Source: Cyanobacteria bacterium Co-bin13 (GTDB lineage Bacteria; Cyanobacteriota; Cyanobacteriia; Phormidesmidales; Phormidesmidaceae). From it: DNA of 12,728 nucleotides. Where the stretch lies: positions 1-12,728 of the forward strand of contig JACVRP010000059.1 of assembly GCA_014534385.1 (NCBI GenBank), read 5' to 3'. The notes beneath the pieces are model-generated. The model was not told the DNA's origin. It did not search any database and was given only the letters and a program-made list of their open reading frames with translations. This document shows, piece by piece, positions 6,991-12,728 of the stretch. Position 1 is the stretch's first letter. Every line of letters begins with the position of its first letter. The translations under genes and the position numbers were made by a program.

Positions 6991-7164
6991 CTCGGTGATC
7001 ACGCGATGATTGCCCCAACTCTAGCCTACCCGGCTCCGGCCTTGATAGATGCCCGACCAAATCCGACCTTTATCGCCTGGGCTACTAGGCCTTTGCCGAC
7101 TCTGTCCGACTGACGCGCGCTCTTCCGAGAAATAAGGTGAATCTAGCCCATCACCTCGCCAATC

Positions 7165-8142
7165 ATGACCTTCATTCCTTCCCCTTCACTCCCGGCTCCT
7201 GGCCGCCCCACGGATCTAGCCGGACCTTGGTCGGCCGATTTGTCTGCAGCCCAGGTGTGCCAGCGAATTCGTAGCCTGGTTCGGCAGTATGTCACGCCCA
7301 ACCATCTGCATGAGCGCTTGCAGGACTTGCCGGCCCAATTCGCTCGGCCCCAGCCCCGGCCCTGGCCGATTATCGCCTGGTCTGCAGTTCAGCCTGATCA
7401 GGTCAAAGGCATTGACCTTAAAACCTTTTGCCAGGTGCTCTCGGGCACCATCGACACCGAAGCGCCCATTCGTAACTACACCCAGGCCAGCCGCCAGTAT
7501 TTAGCCCCTTTCTATGCTGATATGGCCCGCTTTGTAGGCGGCACTGCAGGGCCAGATGGAACGCTTATCAGTCCTGGGCTTTGGGAGATTGAGGAAAAGC
7601 GCCACACCCCTGCCCTGCTGCGGCTGCACACTCAGCTGAGCGGGCAGCGGCTGACTCCCACACCCCATTCGGCTCGACCTTATACGCCCTCAGCAGACCT
7701 GCGCACAGACCTTTACCGCCACGGGCTGCACCGCATTGCCACGGAGTATGGGGCCGCCTGCCTTTACCTGTGGCTGATGGCGCACTCTACTGGCACGCTC
7801 CAGCAGGTGTTGGGGGAGCTGCTGGTAGATGAAATTAACCACATGACCAACTTTTGGGGATTTGGGGTGTGGGCTTACCCGGACGTGTCTTTGGGCAAAA
7901 ACCTGTCAGTTCTGAGCCAGGCTGTCGTGCAAAAAATGTGCGATCGCACCCTCCAGGGCAGCCTGTTCCACACGCTGCGGCGCATGATTGGCGTTTTGGC
8001 CTGGGAGCAGTGGTCGCTTACCAACCGTATGACCTGCCTCTACACCTTTGATCAGGTCATGCGCGTGCTGTGGCGCTGGCACCATGACCTCACCCCCAGT
8101 TATCTCAATGACCTGTTTGGGCAAAATTCCTATGCCCCTTAA
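7165..8142 (+). CDS. Ferritin-like di-iron protein, acyl-ACP desaturase-like
   Basis: 325 residues, soluble, no signal peptide or membrane segment. It carries all six ligands of a carboxylate-bridged di-iron site in the order and spacing of plant stearoyl-ACP desaturase: Glu99 (GTIDTEAPIRNY, compare MITEEALPTY), Glu144 and His147 (LWEIEEKRHTPALL, compare WTAEENRHGDLL, both followed by LSG), Glu194 (IATEYGAA), and Glu223 with His226 (LLVDEINHMTNF, compare TIAADEKRHE). In that family the site activates O2 to put a cis double bond in an ACP-bound acyl chain. Inference: an oxidase, desaturase or hydroxylase of an acyl or similar substrate; N-oxygenases such as AurF and other ferritin-like oxygenases are alternatives. 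The first 25 residues are Pro/Ser-rich. No good ribosome-binding site is seen, but no other in-frame start fits better. It is divergent from the STAND gene (174 bp between starts) and 81 bp upstream of uppS. Confidence 0.85.
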   Translation: MTFIPSPSLPAPGRPTDLAGPWSADLSAAQVCQRIRSLVRQYVTPNHLHERLQDLPAQFARPQPRPWPIIAWSAVQPDQVKGIDLKTFCQVLSGTIDTEAPIRNYTQASRQYLAPFYADMARFVGGTAGPDGTLISPGLWEIEEKRHTPALLRLHTQLSGQRLTPTPHSARPYTPSADLRTDLYRHGLHRIATEYGAACLYLWLMAHSTGTLQQVLGELLVDEINHMTNFWGFGVWAYPDVSLGKNLSVLSQAVVQKMCDRTLQGSLFHTLRRMIGVLAWEQWSLTNRMTCLYTFDQVMRVLWRWHHDLTPSYLNDLFGQNSYAP

Positions 8143-8182
8143 CTTGCTCCTATTGCCCCTCCCCCTTAGCCCTGACGAGTTT

Positions 8183-8222
8183 TTAAGAAACACCCCACAA
8201 CCACCGGTCCTTAAGAAACACC
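8183..8222 (+). repeat. 12-bp direct repeat just before uppS
   Basis: TTAAGAAACACC occurs at 8183-8194 and again at 8211-8222, 28 bp apart; the second copy ends one base before the uppS ATG. The sequence between the copies shows no further similarity. It could be a paired regulatory site in the uppS leader or a remnant of a short duplication. It is not an HLR1 (RpaB) or NtcA-type site. Confidence 0.5.
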
Positions 8223-8223
8223 T

Positions 8224-8979
8224 ATGCACTCCACTGCACTCCCCCCCGATCTCAATCCTGCCCACCTACCTCGCCACATCGCTGTCATCATGGACGGCAA
8301 TGGTCGCTGGGCCACCCAGCGCGGGCTGCCCCGCATTGCCGGTCATCGCCAGGGGGCCAAAACCCTCAAGGCGCTGCTGCAGTGCTGCCAGGACTGGGGC
8401 ATTCCTGTTTTGACGGCCTATGCCTTCTCTACCGAAAACTGGCGGCGGCCGCTAGAGGAAGTCACCTTTTTGCTGAGGCTGTTTGAGCGCCTGCTGCATC
8501 AGGAGCTGCGGGCCATGCAGCAGGCGGGTGTGAGGGTGCGCTTTATCGGCGACCTCACAGCCCTGCCCGAGAGCCTGCAGACGCTGATGAGCGAGGCAGC
8601 AGCGGCTACAGCAGACAATGACGGTATCGAGTTTAACGTTGCGGTCAACTATGGCAGCCGTCTGGAGTTGACCCAGGCCTTTCGCGGCATAGCGGCAGAT
8701 TTGCTGCAGGGAAAGATCAGGCTAGAAGATTTTCAGGAGTCTTGGGTTGAGGCCCGCCTATTTACTGCGGGCAGCCCTGACCCCGATCTGCTGATCCGCA
8801 CCAGCGGCGAGCAGCGGTTGAGCAACTATCTGCTCTGGCAGCTCGCCTATGCAGAGCTGTACTTTACCAATGTCCTATGGCCCGACTTTGACCGGGAGGC
8901 CTTGGCTGAGGCGCTGCGGGCCTATCAGGGACGCGATCGCAAGTTCGGCGGTCTTCCCCCAACTTACCTGACAGCGTAG
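8224..8979 (+). CDS. uppS: Isoprenyl transferase (di-trans,poly-cis-undecaprenyl-diphosphate synthase type)
   Basis: 251 residues, typical length. The enzyme adds isopentenyl units in cis to farnesyl diphosphate, making the polyprenyl diphosphate lipid carrier used for peptidoglycan and other surface glycans; it acts at the cytoplasmic face of the membrane. Conserved blocks are HIAVIMDGNGRWA with catalytic Asp24, the GH-RQGAKTL region (about 40-48), YAFSTENWRRP (66-76), FNVAVNYGSR (137-146), and DPDLLIRTSGEQRLSNYLLW (186-205) with the diphosphate-binding Arg192, Arg198 and Ser200. YAELYF (209-214) supplies the metal Glu211. Two tandem TGCACTCC words lie at the start of the gene, and no Shine-Dalgarno precedes it. 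Cyanobacteria can carry more than one cis-prenyl transferase, so product chain length is not fixed by sequence. Confidence 0.97.
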   Translation: MHSTALPPDLNPAHLPRHIAVIMDGNGRWATQRGLPRIAGHRQGAKTLKALLQCCQDWGIPVLTAYAFSTENWRRPLEEVTFLLRLFERLLHQELRAMQQAGVRVRFIGDLTALPESLQTLMSEAAAATADNDGIEFNVAVNYGSRLELTQAFRGIAADLLQGKIRLEDFQESWVEARLFTAGSPDPDLLIRTSGEQRLSNYLLWQLAYAELYFTNVLWPDFDREALAEALRAYQGRDRKFGGLPPTYLTA

Positions 8980-9016
8980 CCTTGATAACTACCGAGATCT
9001 GCTTGAGGCTGTTAGT

Positions 9017-9053
9017 CTAGGACATAGCAGGGGCAGACTTACCCTAGTTTTTA
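9017..9053 (+). terminator. Possible weak intrinsic terminator after uppS
   Basis: CTAGG (9017-9021) pairs with CCTAG (9043-9047), directly followed by TTTTTA. The position 38 nt past the uppS stop and the T-run fit a terminator, but the stem is only 5 bp with a 21-nt loop. An alternative pairing AGTCT/AGACT competes with it. Confidence 0.25.
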
Positions 9054-9117
9054 TCCGCGCCCTCCCTGTAGAGACCGGGTTCAACACTTTCCTAGTTGCC
9101 CCAGTTTGTCGCCGTTA

Positions 9118-12100
9118 ATGACACACCTGGCAGAATCTGCAGTTGTTCAACACCTGTCTAACCAAATGCCGGTCGCGCTTTATCAGCGGCGGCCGGATGC
9201 TTCATGGACAGCCGTTTTTTTCAGTGCTTTAATCGAGACCATTGCCGGCTATGCTGCAGCTGATCTCACGGCGGGCGGATGCTGTCCTTGGGCCGACCTG
9301 ATCGAGCCGGAGGACCGGGCGGCGGTCACTCAAGTCATTCAATCAGCCATTGCTCAGCAGCAGCCTTTTGCCGTAGAGTACCGCATCCGACACGCCGACG
9401 GTAGCTGGCGCTGGGTGTGCGATCGCGGTCAGGCTATCTATGGTAAAGACGGAGTCGTTGAGCAGCTTAGCGGCGTTTTATTTAGCGCAACAGCGGCCAA
9501 GGCCTCCGCGCTAAGGCAGAGCGAGCTAACCAACCAGGCCCTGGTCAACGCCTTTCCCGACCTGATGATGCGGATGCAGCGGGACTCCGCCACCTACGAA
9601 ATCATTACCTCTGGCAACGTCAACGTCGTTTACCCTAGCCCTGAGCAGCGCCGCGCGCCCCTGGCTGAGGTGCTGTCCCCCGATCAGGTGGACAAGCGCC
9701 TTCACTTCGTGCGGCAGGCGCTCGACACAGGCACTCTACAAGTCTACGAACAAACCTTGATGCGGGAAGGGCGGCACCAGTGGGAGGAAGTCCGGATCGT
9801 GCCCTGGACCGACGACGAAGTGCTGGTGATGGTGCGGGACATTTGCGATCGCAAGCAGATCGAGGCCGAACTGCACCGGCTCAACCAGAGCTTGGAAAGC
9901 CGCATTGAAGAACGTACCCGCGCCCTACGGGCCTCAGAGCGCGACCTGCGAACCCTGTTTGACAGCGTCTACGAAGGCATTCTCATCCTCGACACCCAGG
10001 GCAAAATTCTAGACGTCAACCGCACCCTGCTAAACATGTACGGCCTGACCCGGCAGGAAATGCTCAAGGCATCCCTGGAGGAAGACCTCTCCAGCCCCGG
10101 CCAAACCATTGAGACTTTAAAGAACCACTGGCAAAAAGCCCTGGCTGGAGCAGCCCAGCTCTTTGATTGGAAGGCCCGACGCCCCAAAGACGGCACCCTG
10201 TTCGATGCTGAAGTTTACCTTCAGCGCATCACGCTGCGGGAGCGGCAGGTCATTCTAGTCAACGTCCGTGACATCAGTGAGCGCAAGCGAGTCGAGGAGG
10301 AGCGGCAGCAGGCTGAACACGCCATGCGATCCTCGCGCCAATTCCTGCAGCTGGTGATGGACAACATTCCCCAGGCCATTTTCTGGAAGGACCAGGAATC
10401 GGTCTACCTGGGCTGCAATCAAGTCTTCGCCCAAGCGGCCGGCCTGAGAGATCCCAGCAGCATCATTGGCAAGACCGACTACGACCTGCCCTGGACCGAG
10501 GTAGAAGCCGAGGACTACCGGAACAACGACCATCGAGTCATGGCCAGCGGCAAAGGGGAGTACCACCTCATAGAGTCCCAAATTCGGGCCGATGGCAGCC
10601 ATATTTGGTGCGACACCAACAAAGTCCCCCTCTTTGGGTCAGACGGCCAGCTGATCGGCATGCTCGGTACCTACGAAGACATCACCGATCGCATTCGTGC
10701 TGAAGAAGCACTGCGCGAGTCAAAGCAGCTCCTGCAGCTGGTCATGGACAACATTCCCCAGTCCATCTTCTGGAAGGACCGAAACCTGGTCTACCTGGGC
10801 TGCAACCAAAACTTTGCCAGATCTGCAGGGCTGCGGACCCCGGCCGAAATTGTTGGCAAAACTGACTACGATTTGCCCTGGACTCCGGCTCAGATAGAAG
10901 AATATCGAGCGGGCGATCGCACCGTCATGGAGACCAATACCCCCATTCTCGGTAAGCTCGAAACCCAGCAGCAGGCCGATGGCCACCAGACCTGGCTAGA
11001 AACCAACAAAGTTCCTCTCTACAACGCCGAAGGTGCGGTAGTTGGGGTACTGGGCACCCTGGAAGACATCACCGAGCGGAAGCAGGCCGTCGATCTGCTG
11101 AAAGAACAGGTGCGCCTGTCTTCGCTGCAGGCTGAAATCGACTCCATCCTAACTCGGGGAGAGCCCCTGCAGGCCATGCTGCAGGCCTGTACCGACGCCC
11201 TGGTAAAGACCCTAGACATCGCCTTTGCCCGCATCTGGACCCTCTCCTCCACCGGCATGGTGCTAGAGCTACAGGCCAGCTCTGGCCTCTACACCCATCT
11301 CGATGGCTGCCACAGTCGTATTCTGGTAGGTCAGTTCAAAGTAGGCCGCATTGCCGAACAGCGCCGCCCCCAAATCAGCAATTCGGTTCAAAGCGATCCC
11401 TGGATCAGCGACCCGGCCTGGGCCAAGCAGGAAGGCATGGTAGCCTTTGCAGGCTACCCGCTAATAGTGGAAGATCAGCTGCTCGGCGTCATCGGTATGT
11501 TTGCCCGGCAGCCGCTGTCCAACAGCATTGAGGATCTGCTGGCTCTCTTGGCCAACGAAATTGCCCTGGGCATCAAGCGCAAGCAGACCGAATTGGCCCT
11601 GTCTCAGTCAGAGGGGCAGCTGCGTCAGCGCACTCAAGATCTGGAGGCCACTCTGCAGGAGCTGCAGCGGGCCCAAATGCAGCTGGTTCAGAGCGAGAAA
11701 ATGTCCAGCTTGGGGCAGCTGGTTGCGGGCGTAGCCCACGAGATCAACAACCCAGTCAACTTCATCTATGGCAACTTAAATCACGCTCGCAGCTACATTG
11801 AGGATTTGGTCAAGCTGGTAGAGCTGTATCAGCAGGCCTATCCGGACCCGCTGCCAGCGGTTGCATCAGAAGTCGAAGCCATCGATTTGCCCTTTGTGCT
11901 TAAGGACTTGCCCAAACTGCTGAACTCCATGAAAGTTGGGGCCGATCGAATTCAGAAAATTGTCATGTCACTGCGCACCTTCTCCCGCATGGATGAGGCC
12001 GAGCAGAAAGCGGTTGATATCCATGCCGGACTAGACAGCACCCTGATGATTCTGCAAAGCCGCCTCAAGGCTCGGGGAGGACGCCCTACTATCGCAGTCA

Positions 12101-12495
12101 GCCAGCGCTACGGTCAGATTCCACCCATTGAGTGTTACGCCGGGCAGCTCAATCAGGTGTTTATGAACATCCTCAGCAACGCTATCGATGCCTTGGAAGA
12201 CGCCTGGGAACAGCAGCCCAATCTAGAGCCCGAAATCATCCTCGAAACCAGGCTCACCCCCACCCATGTGGTCGTTGTAATTGCTGACAATGGGCCTGGC
12301 ATTGCCCCCGAAACCCAGAGCCGTCTGTTTGATCCCTTCTTTACCACCAAGCCCATCGGCAAGGGCACCGGTATGGGTTTGTCAATCAGCTATCAGATTA
12401 TTACCGAGCGCCATCGGGGTAGCCTCACCTGCCAATCTACTCCCGGCCAGGGTACCGAGTTCACAATTACTATCCCCCACGGCTTGATGGCTTAA
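9118..12495 (+). CDS. Cytosolic sensor histidine kinase with five PAS domains and a GAF domain
   Basis: 1125 residues from ATG 9118 (TTG 9106 is an upstream alternative). Order: PAS1 about 15-125 (EYRIRHADGSWRWV, a PAS_3 type), PAS2 135-245, a short coil (LNQSLESRIEERTRALR), PAS3 275-390, PAS4 405-525, PAS5 535-656, GAF 675-822, a second coiled coil 822-860, HisKA with phospho-acceptor His874 in GVAHEINNPVNFI, then HATPase_c with N-box NILSNAIDAL (1017-1026), G1 DNGPGIA (1057-1063), F-box FDPFFTTKPIG and G2 GKGTGMGLSI. The DHp domain holds a long insert (about 890-935, LVELYQQAYPDPLP) of a type common in cyanobacterial kinases. No membrane segment is visible, so it senses internal signals; the cue is unknown. 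There is no fused receiver and no response regulator next to it, so its partner is elsewhere. PAS4 and PAS5 are tandem copies. The kinase looks catalytically complete. Confidence 0.96.
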   Translation: MTHLAESAVVQHLSNQMPVALYQRRPDASWTAVFFSALIETIAGYAAADLTAGGCCPWADLIEPEDRAAVTQVIQSAIAQQQPFAVEYRIRHADGSWRWVCDRGQAIYGKDGVVEQLSGVLFSATAAKASALRQSELTNQALVNAFPDLMMRMQRDSATYEIITSGNVNVVYPSPEQRRAPLAEVLSPDQVDKRLHFVRQALDTGTLQVYEQTLMREGRHQWEEVRIVPWTDDEVLVMVRDICDRKQIEAELHRLNQSLESRIEERTRALRASERDLRTLFDSVYEGILILDTQGKILDVNRTLLNMYGLTRQEMLKASLEEDLSSPGQTIETLKNHWQKALAGAAQLFDWKARRPKDGTLFDAEVYLQRITLRERQVILVNVRDISERKRVEEERQQAEHAMRSSRQFLQLVMDNIPQAIFWKDQESVYLGCNQVFAQAAGLRDPSSIIGKTDYDLPWTEVEAEDYRNNDHRVMASGKGEYHLIESQIRADGSHIWCDTNKVPLFGSDGQLIGMLGTYEDITDRIRAEEALRESKQLLQLVMDNIPQSIFWKDRNLVYLGCNQNFARSAGLRTPAEIVGKTDYDLPWTPAQIEEYRAGDRTVMETNTPILGKLETQQQADGHQTWLETNKVPLYNAEGAVVGVLGTLEDITERKQAVDLLKEQVRLSSLQAEIDSILTRGEPLQAMLQACTDALVKTLDIAFARIWTLSSTGMVLELQASSGLYTHLDGCHSRILVGQFKVGRIAEQRRPQISNSVQSDPWISDPAWAKQEGMVAFAGYPLIVEDQLLGVIGMFARQPLSNSIEDLLALLANEIALGIKRKQTELALSQSEGQLRQRTQDLEATLQELQRAQMQLVQSEKMSSLGQLVAGVAHEINNPVNFIYGNLNHARSYIEDLVKLVELYQQAYPDPLPAVASEVEAIDLPFVLKDLPKLLNSMKVGADRIQKIVMSLRTFSRMDEAEQKAVDIHAGLDSTLMILQSRLKARGGRPTIAVSQRYGQIPPIECYAGQLNQVFMNILSNAIDALEDAWEQQPNLEPEIILETRLTPTHVVVVIADNGPGIAPETQSRLFDPFFTTKPIGKGTGMGLSISYQIITERHRGSLTCQSTPGQGTEFTITIPHGLMA
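10312..11085 (+). repeat. Tandem duplication of a PAS-domain unit, period 387 bp
   Basis: Two gapless units of 129 codons (10312-10698 and 10699-11085). Both begin AExALRxSxQ-type and continue with LQLVMDNIPQ, IFWKD, VYLGCNQ, AGL, GKTDYDLPW, TNKVPL and EDIT. By eye about 60 % of residues agree. DNA identity is high in the first 50 bases from 10345 and 10732, starting ctgcagctggt. This points to an internal duplication in an ancestor of the kinase. Confidence 0.85.
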
Positions 12496-12554
12496 GGCAG
12501 CCCCCCCAAGCAAAACTCACCAACCCCCAATTTATTTCGACCCAAGTTTATTTC

Positions 12555-12568
12555 GGTCCTAGGTCCTA
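12555..12568. repeat. Tandem heptamer GGTCCTA x2
   Basis: GGTCCTA is repeated back to back and contains the stop codon of the minus-strand dehydrogenase (12566-12568). Just before it, TTTATTTCG occurs at 12531-12539 and 12547-12555. These are short low-complexity repeats in a convergent gap of 70 bp; I assign no function. Confidence 0.4.
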
Positions 12569-12728
12569 TTCGGGAGGGGTTACCGGGTTGATGATGTTGT
12601 ATAGGCTGGAGTAGTCTGCATCGGCCAGCCCCTGGTCCACGGCTAGCTGCACCAAATGCCGCACCTGATCTGCCAGAGAGGCGTCTAGGCCAGCAATCTC
12701 CGCTGTTTCTACAAACAGATCCATATCC
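12566..12728 (-). CDS. C-terminus of an NAD(P)-dependent beta-hydroxyacid dehydrogenase, truncated by the window edge
   Basis: Only the last 53 codons and the stop are present; the rest lies past base 12728. Read on the minus strand it gives DMDLFVETAEIAGLDASL, then ADQVRHLVQLAVDQGLADAD, then YSSLYNIINPVTPPE. The DMDL start (probably preceded by Lys), the helix ending in GLAD-D-SSLY, and the short tail match the C-terminal all-alpha domain of the 3-hydroxyisobutyrate / tartronate-semialdehyde reductase group. The active-site Lys and the Rossmann domain are outside the window, so the substrate cannot be told. The frame is too short for usual ORF cut-offs and is easily missed. It is convergent with the histidine kinase gene. 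Confidence 0.75.
   Translation of the reverse strand, partial: DMDLFVETAEIAGLDASLADQVRHLVQLAVDQGLADADYSSLYNIINPVTPPE

Larger units (their letters stand above)
13..10920. repeat. HIP1 octamer GCGATCGC, 13 dispersed copies
   Basis: Exact copies start at 13, 693, 2649, 3246, 4772, 5546, 5694, 6187, 7940, 8933, 9419, 9845 and 10913. HIP1 is the highly iterated palindrome of many cyanobacterial genomes. Copies occur in aroA, the EAL gene, the ACP-like gene, the STAND gene (four), the di-iron gene, uppS and the kinase (three), so the whole window shares one genomic background. Confidence 0.95.

Noticed and set aside
7906..8265. Minus-strand open frame of 119 codons across the di-iron/uppS junction
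   Set aside because: It spans two real plus-strand genes and their gap; no family resemblance.
9075..9091. tRNA T-arm-like sequence CCGGGTTCAACACTTTC
   Set aside because: The two sides cannot form the 5-bp T-stem, and no acceptor, D or anticodon arms are found around it.
1..12728. CRISPR array, insertion sequence, integrase or toxin-antitoxin pair
   Set aside because: No repeat-spacer pattern, terminal inverted repeats, transposase motifs or small toxin/antitoxin gene pair was seen on either strand.

Overview
The window is chromosomal DNA from a cyanobacterium. Three things show this. It carries ycf3, a photosystem I assembly gene found only in oxygenic phototrophs. It has 13 exact copies of the HIP1 octamer GCGATCGC, where less than one would be expected by chance in 12.7 kb. 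Several proteins also belong to types common in filamentous cyanobacteria: a multi-PAS kinase with a long DHp insert, a pseudo-receiver/GGDEF/EAL protein, and an HTH-NB-ARC-TPR protein. The DNA looks GC-rich and dense with genes. I would guess a Leptolyngbya/Nodosilinea-like lineage, but the sequence does not settle that. I see no tRNA, rRNA, insertion sequence, phage gene or CRISPR array.

Layout, left to right. (1) The 3' two-thirds of aroA (class II EPSP synthase), plus strand, cut by the window edge. (2) A 331-bp gap with no gene. (3) A c-di-GMP signalling protein in which the receiver and GGDEF domains look catalytically dead and the EAL domain looks intact. (4) A small plus-strand cluster: an unrecognised protein with an acyl-carrier-protein-like C-terminus but no phosphopantetheine serine, then ycf3, then gatC. 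(5) A convergent minus-strand gene for a solitary STAND ATPase (N-terminal HTH, NB-ARC, TPR-like repeats). (6) Divergent from it, a soluble ferritin-like di-iron protein with the ligand set of acyl-ACP desaturases. (7) uppS (cis-prenyl transferase for the cell-wall lipid carrier). (8) A 1125-residue cytosolic hybrid sensor of five PAS domains, GAF, HisKA and HATPase, with one PAS domain tandemly duplicated. (9) At the right edge, the last 53 codons of a minus-strand beta-hydroxyacid dehydrogenase.

How they fit together. The core genes (aroA, ycf3, gatC, uppS) serve aromatic amino acids, photosystem I, Gln/Asn-tRNA formation and peptidoglycan. They are unlinked functions, as is usual in cyanobacteria. 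Between them sit two signalling proteins with no adjacent partner and one STAND protein of the kind linked to biological conflict or regulated cell death. The most unusual items are the soluble acyl-ACP-desaturase-like protein (cyanobacterial desaturases are normally membrane acyl-lipid enzymes), the solitary HTH-NB-ARC-TPR protein with no visible effector, the ACP-like protein that cannot carry a phosphopantetheine arm, and the dead-REC/dead-GGDEF/live-EAL architecture. I found no clear multi-gene novel defence system.
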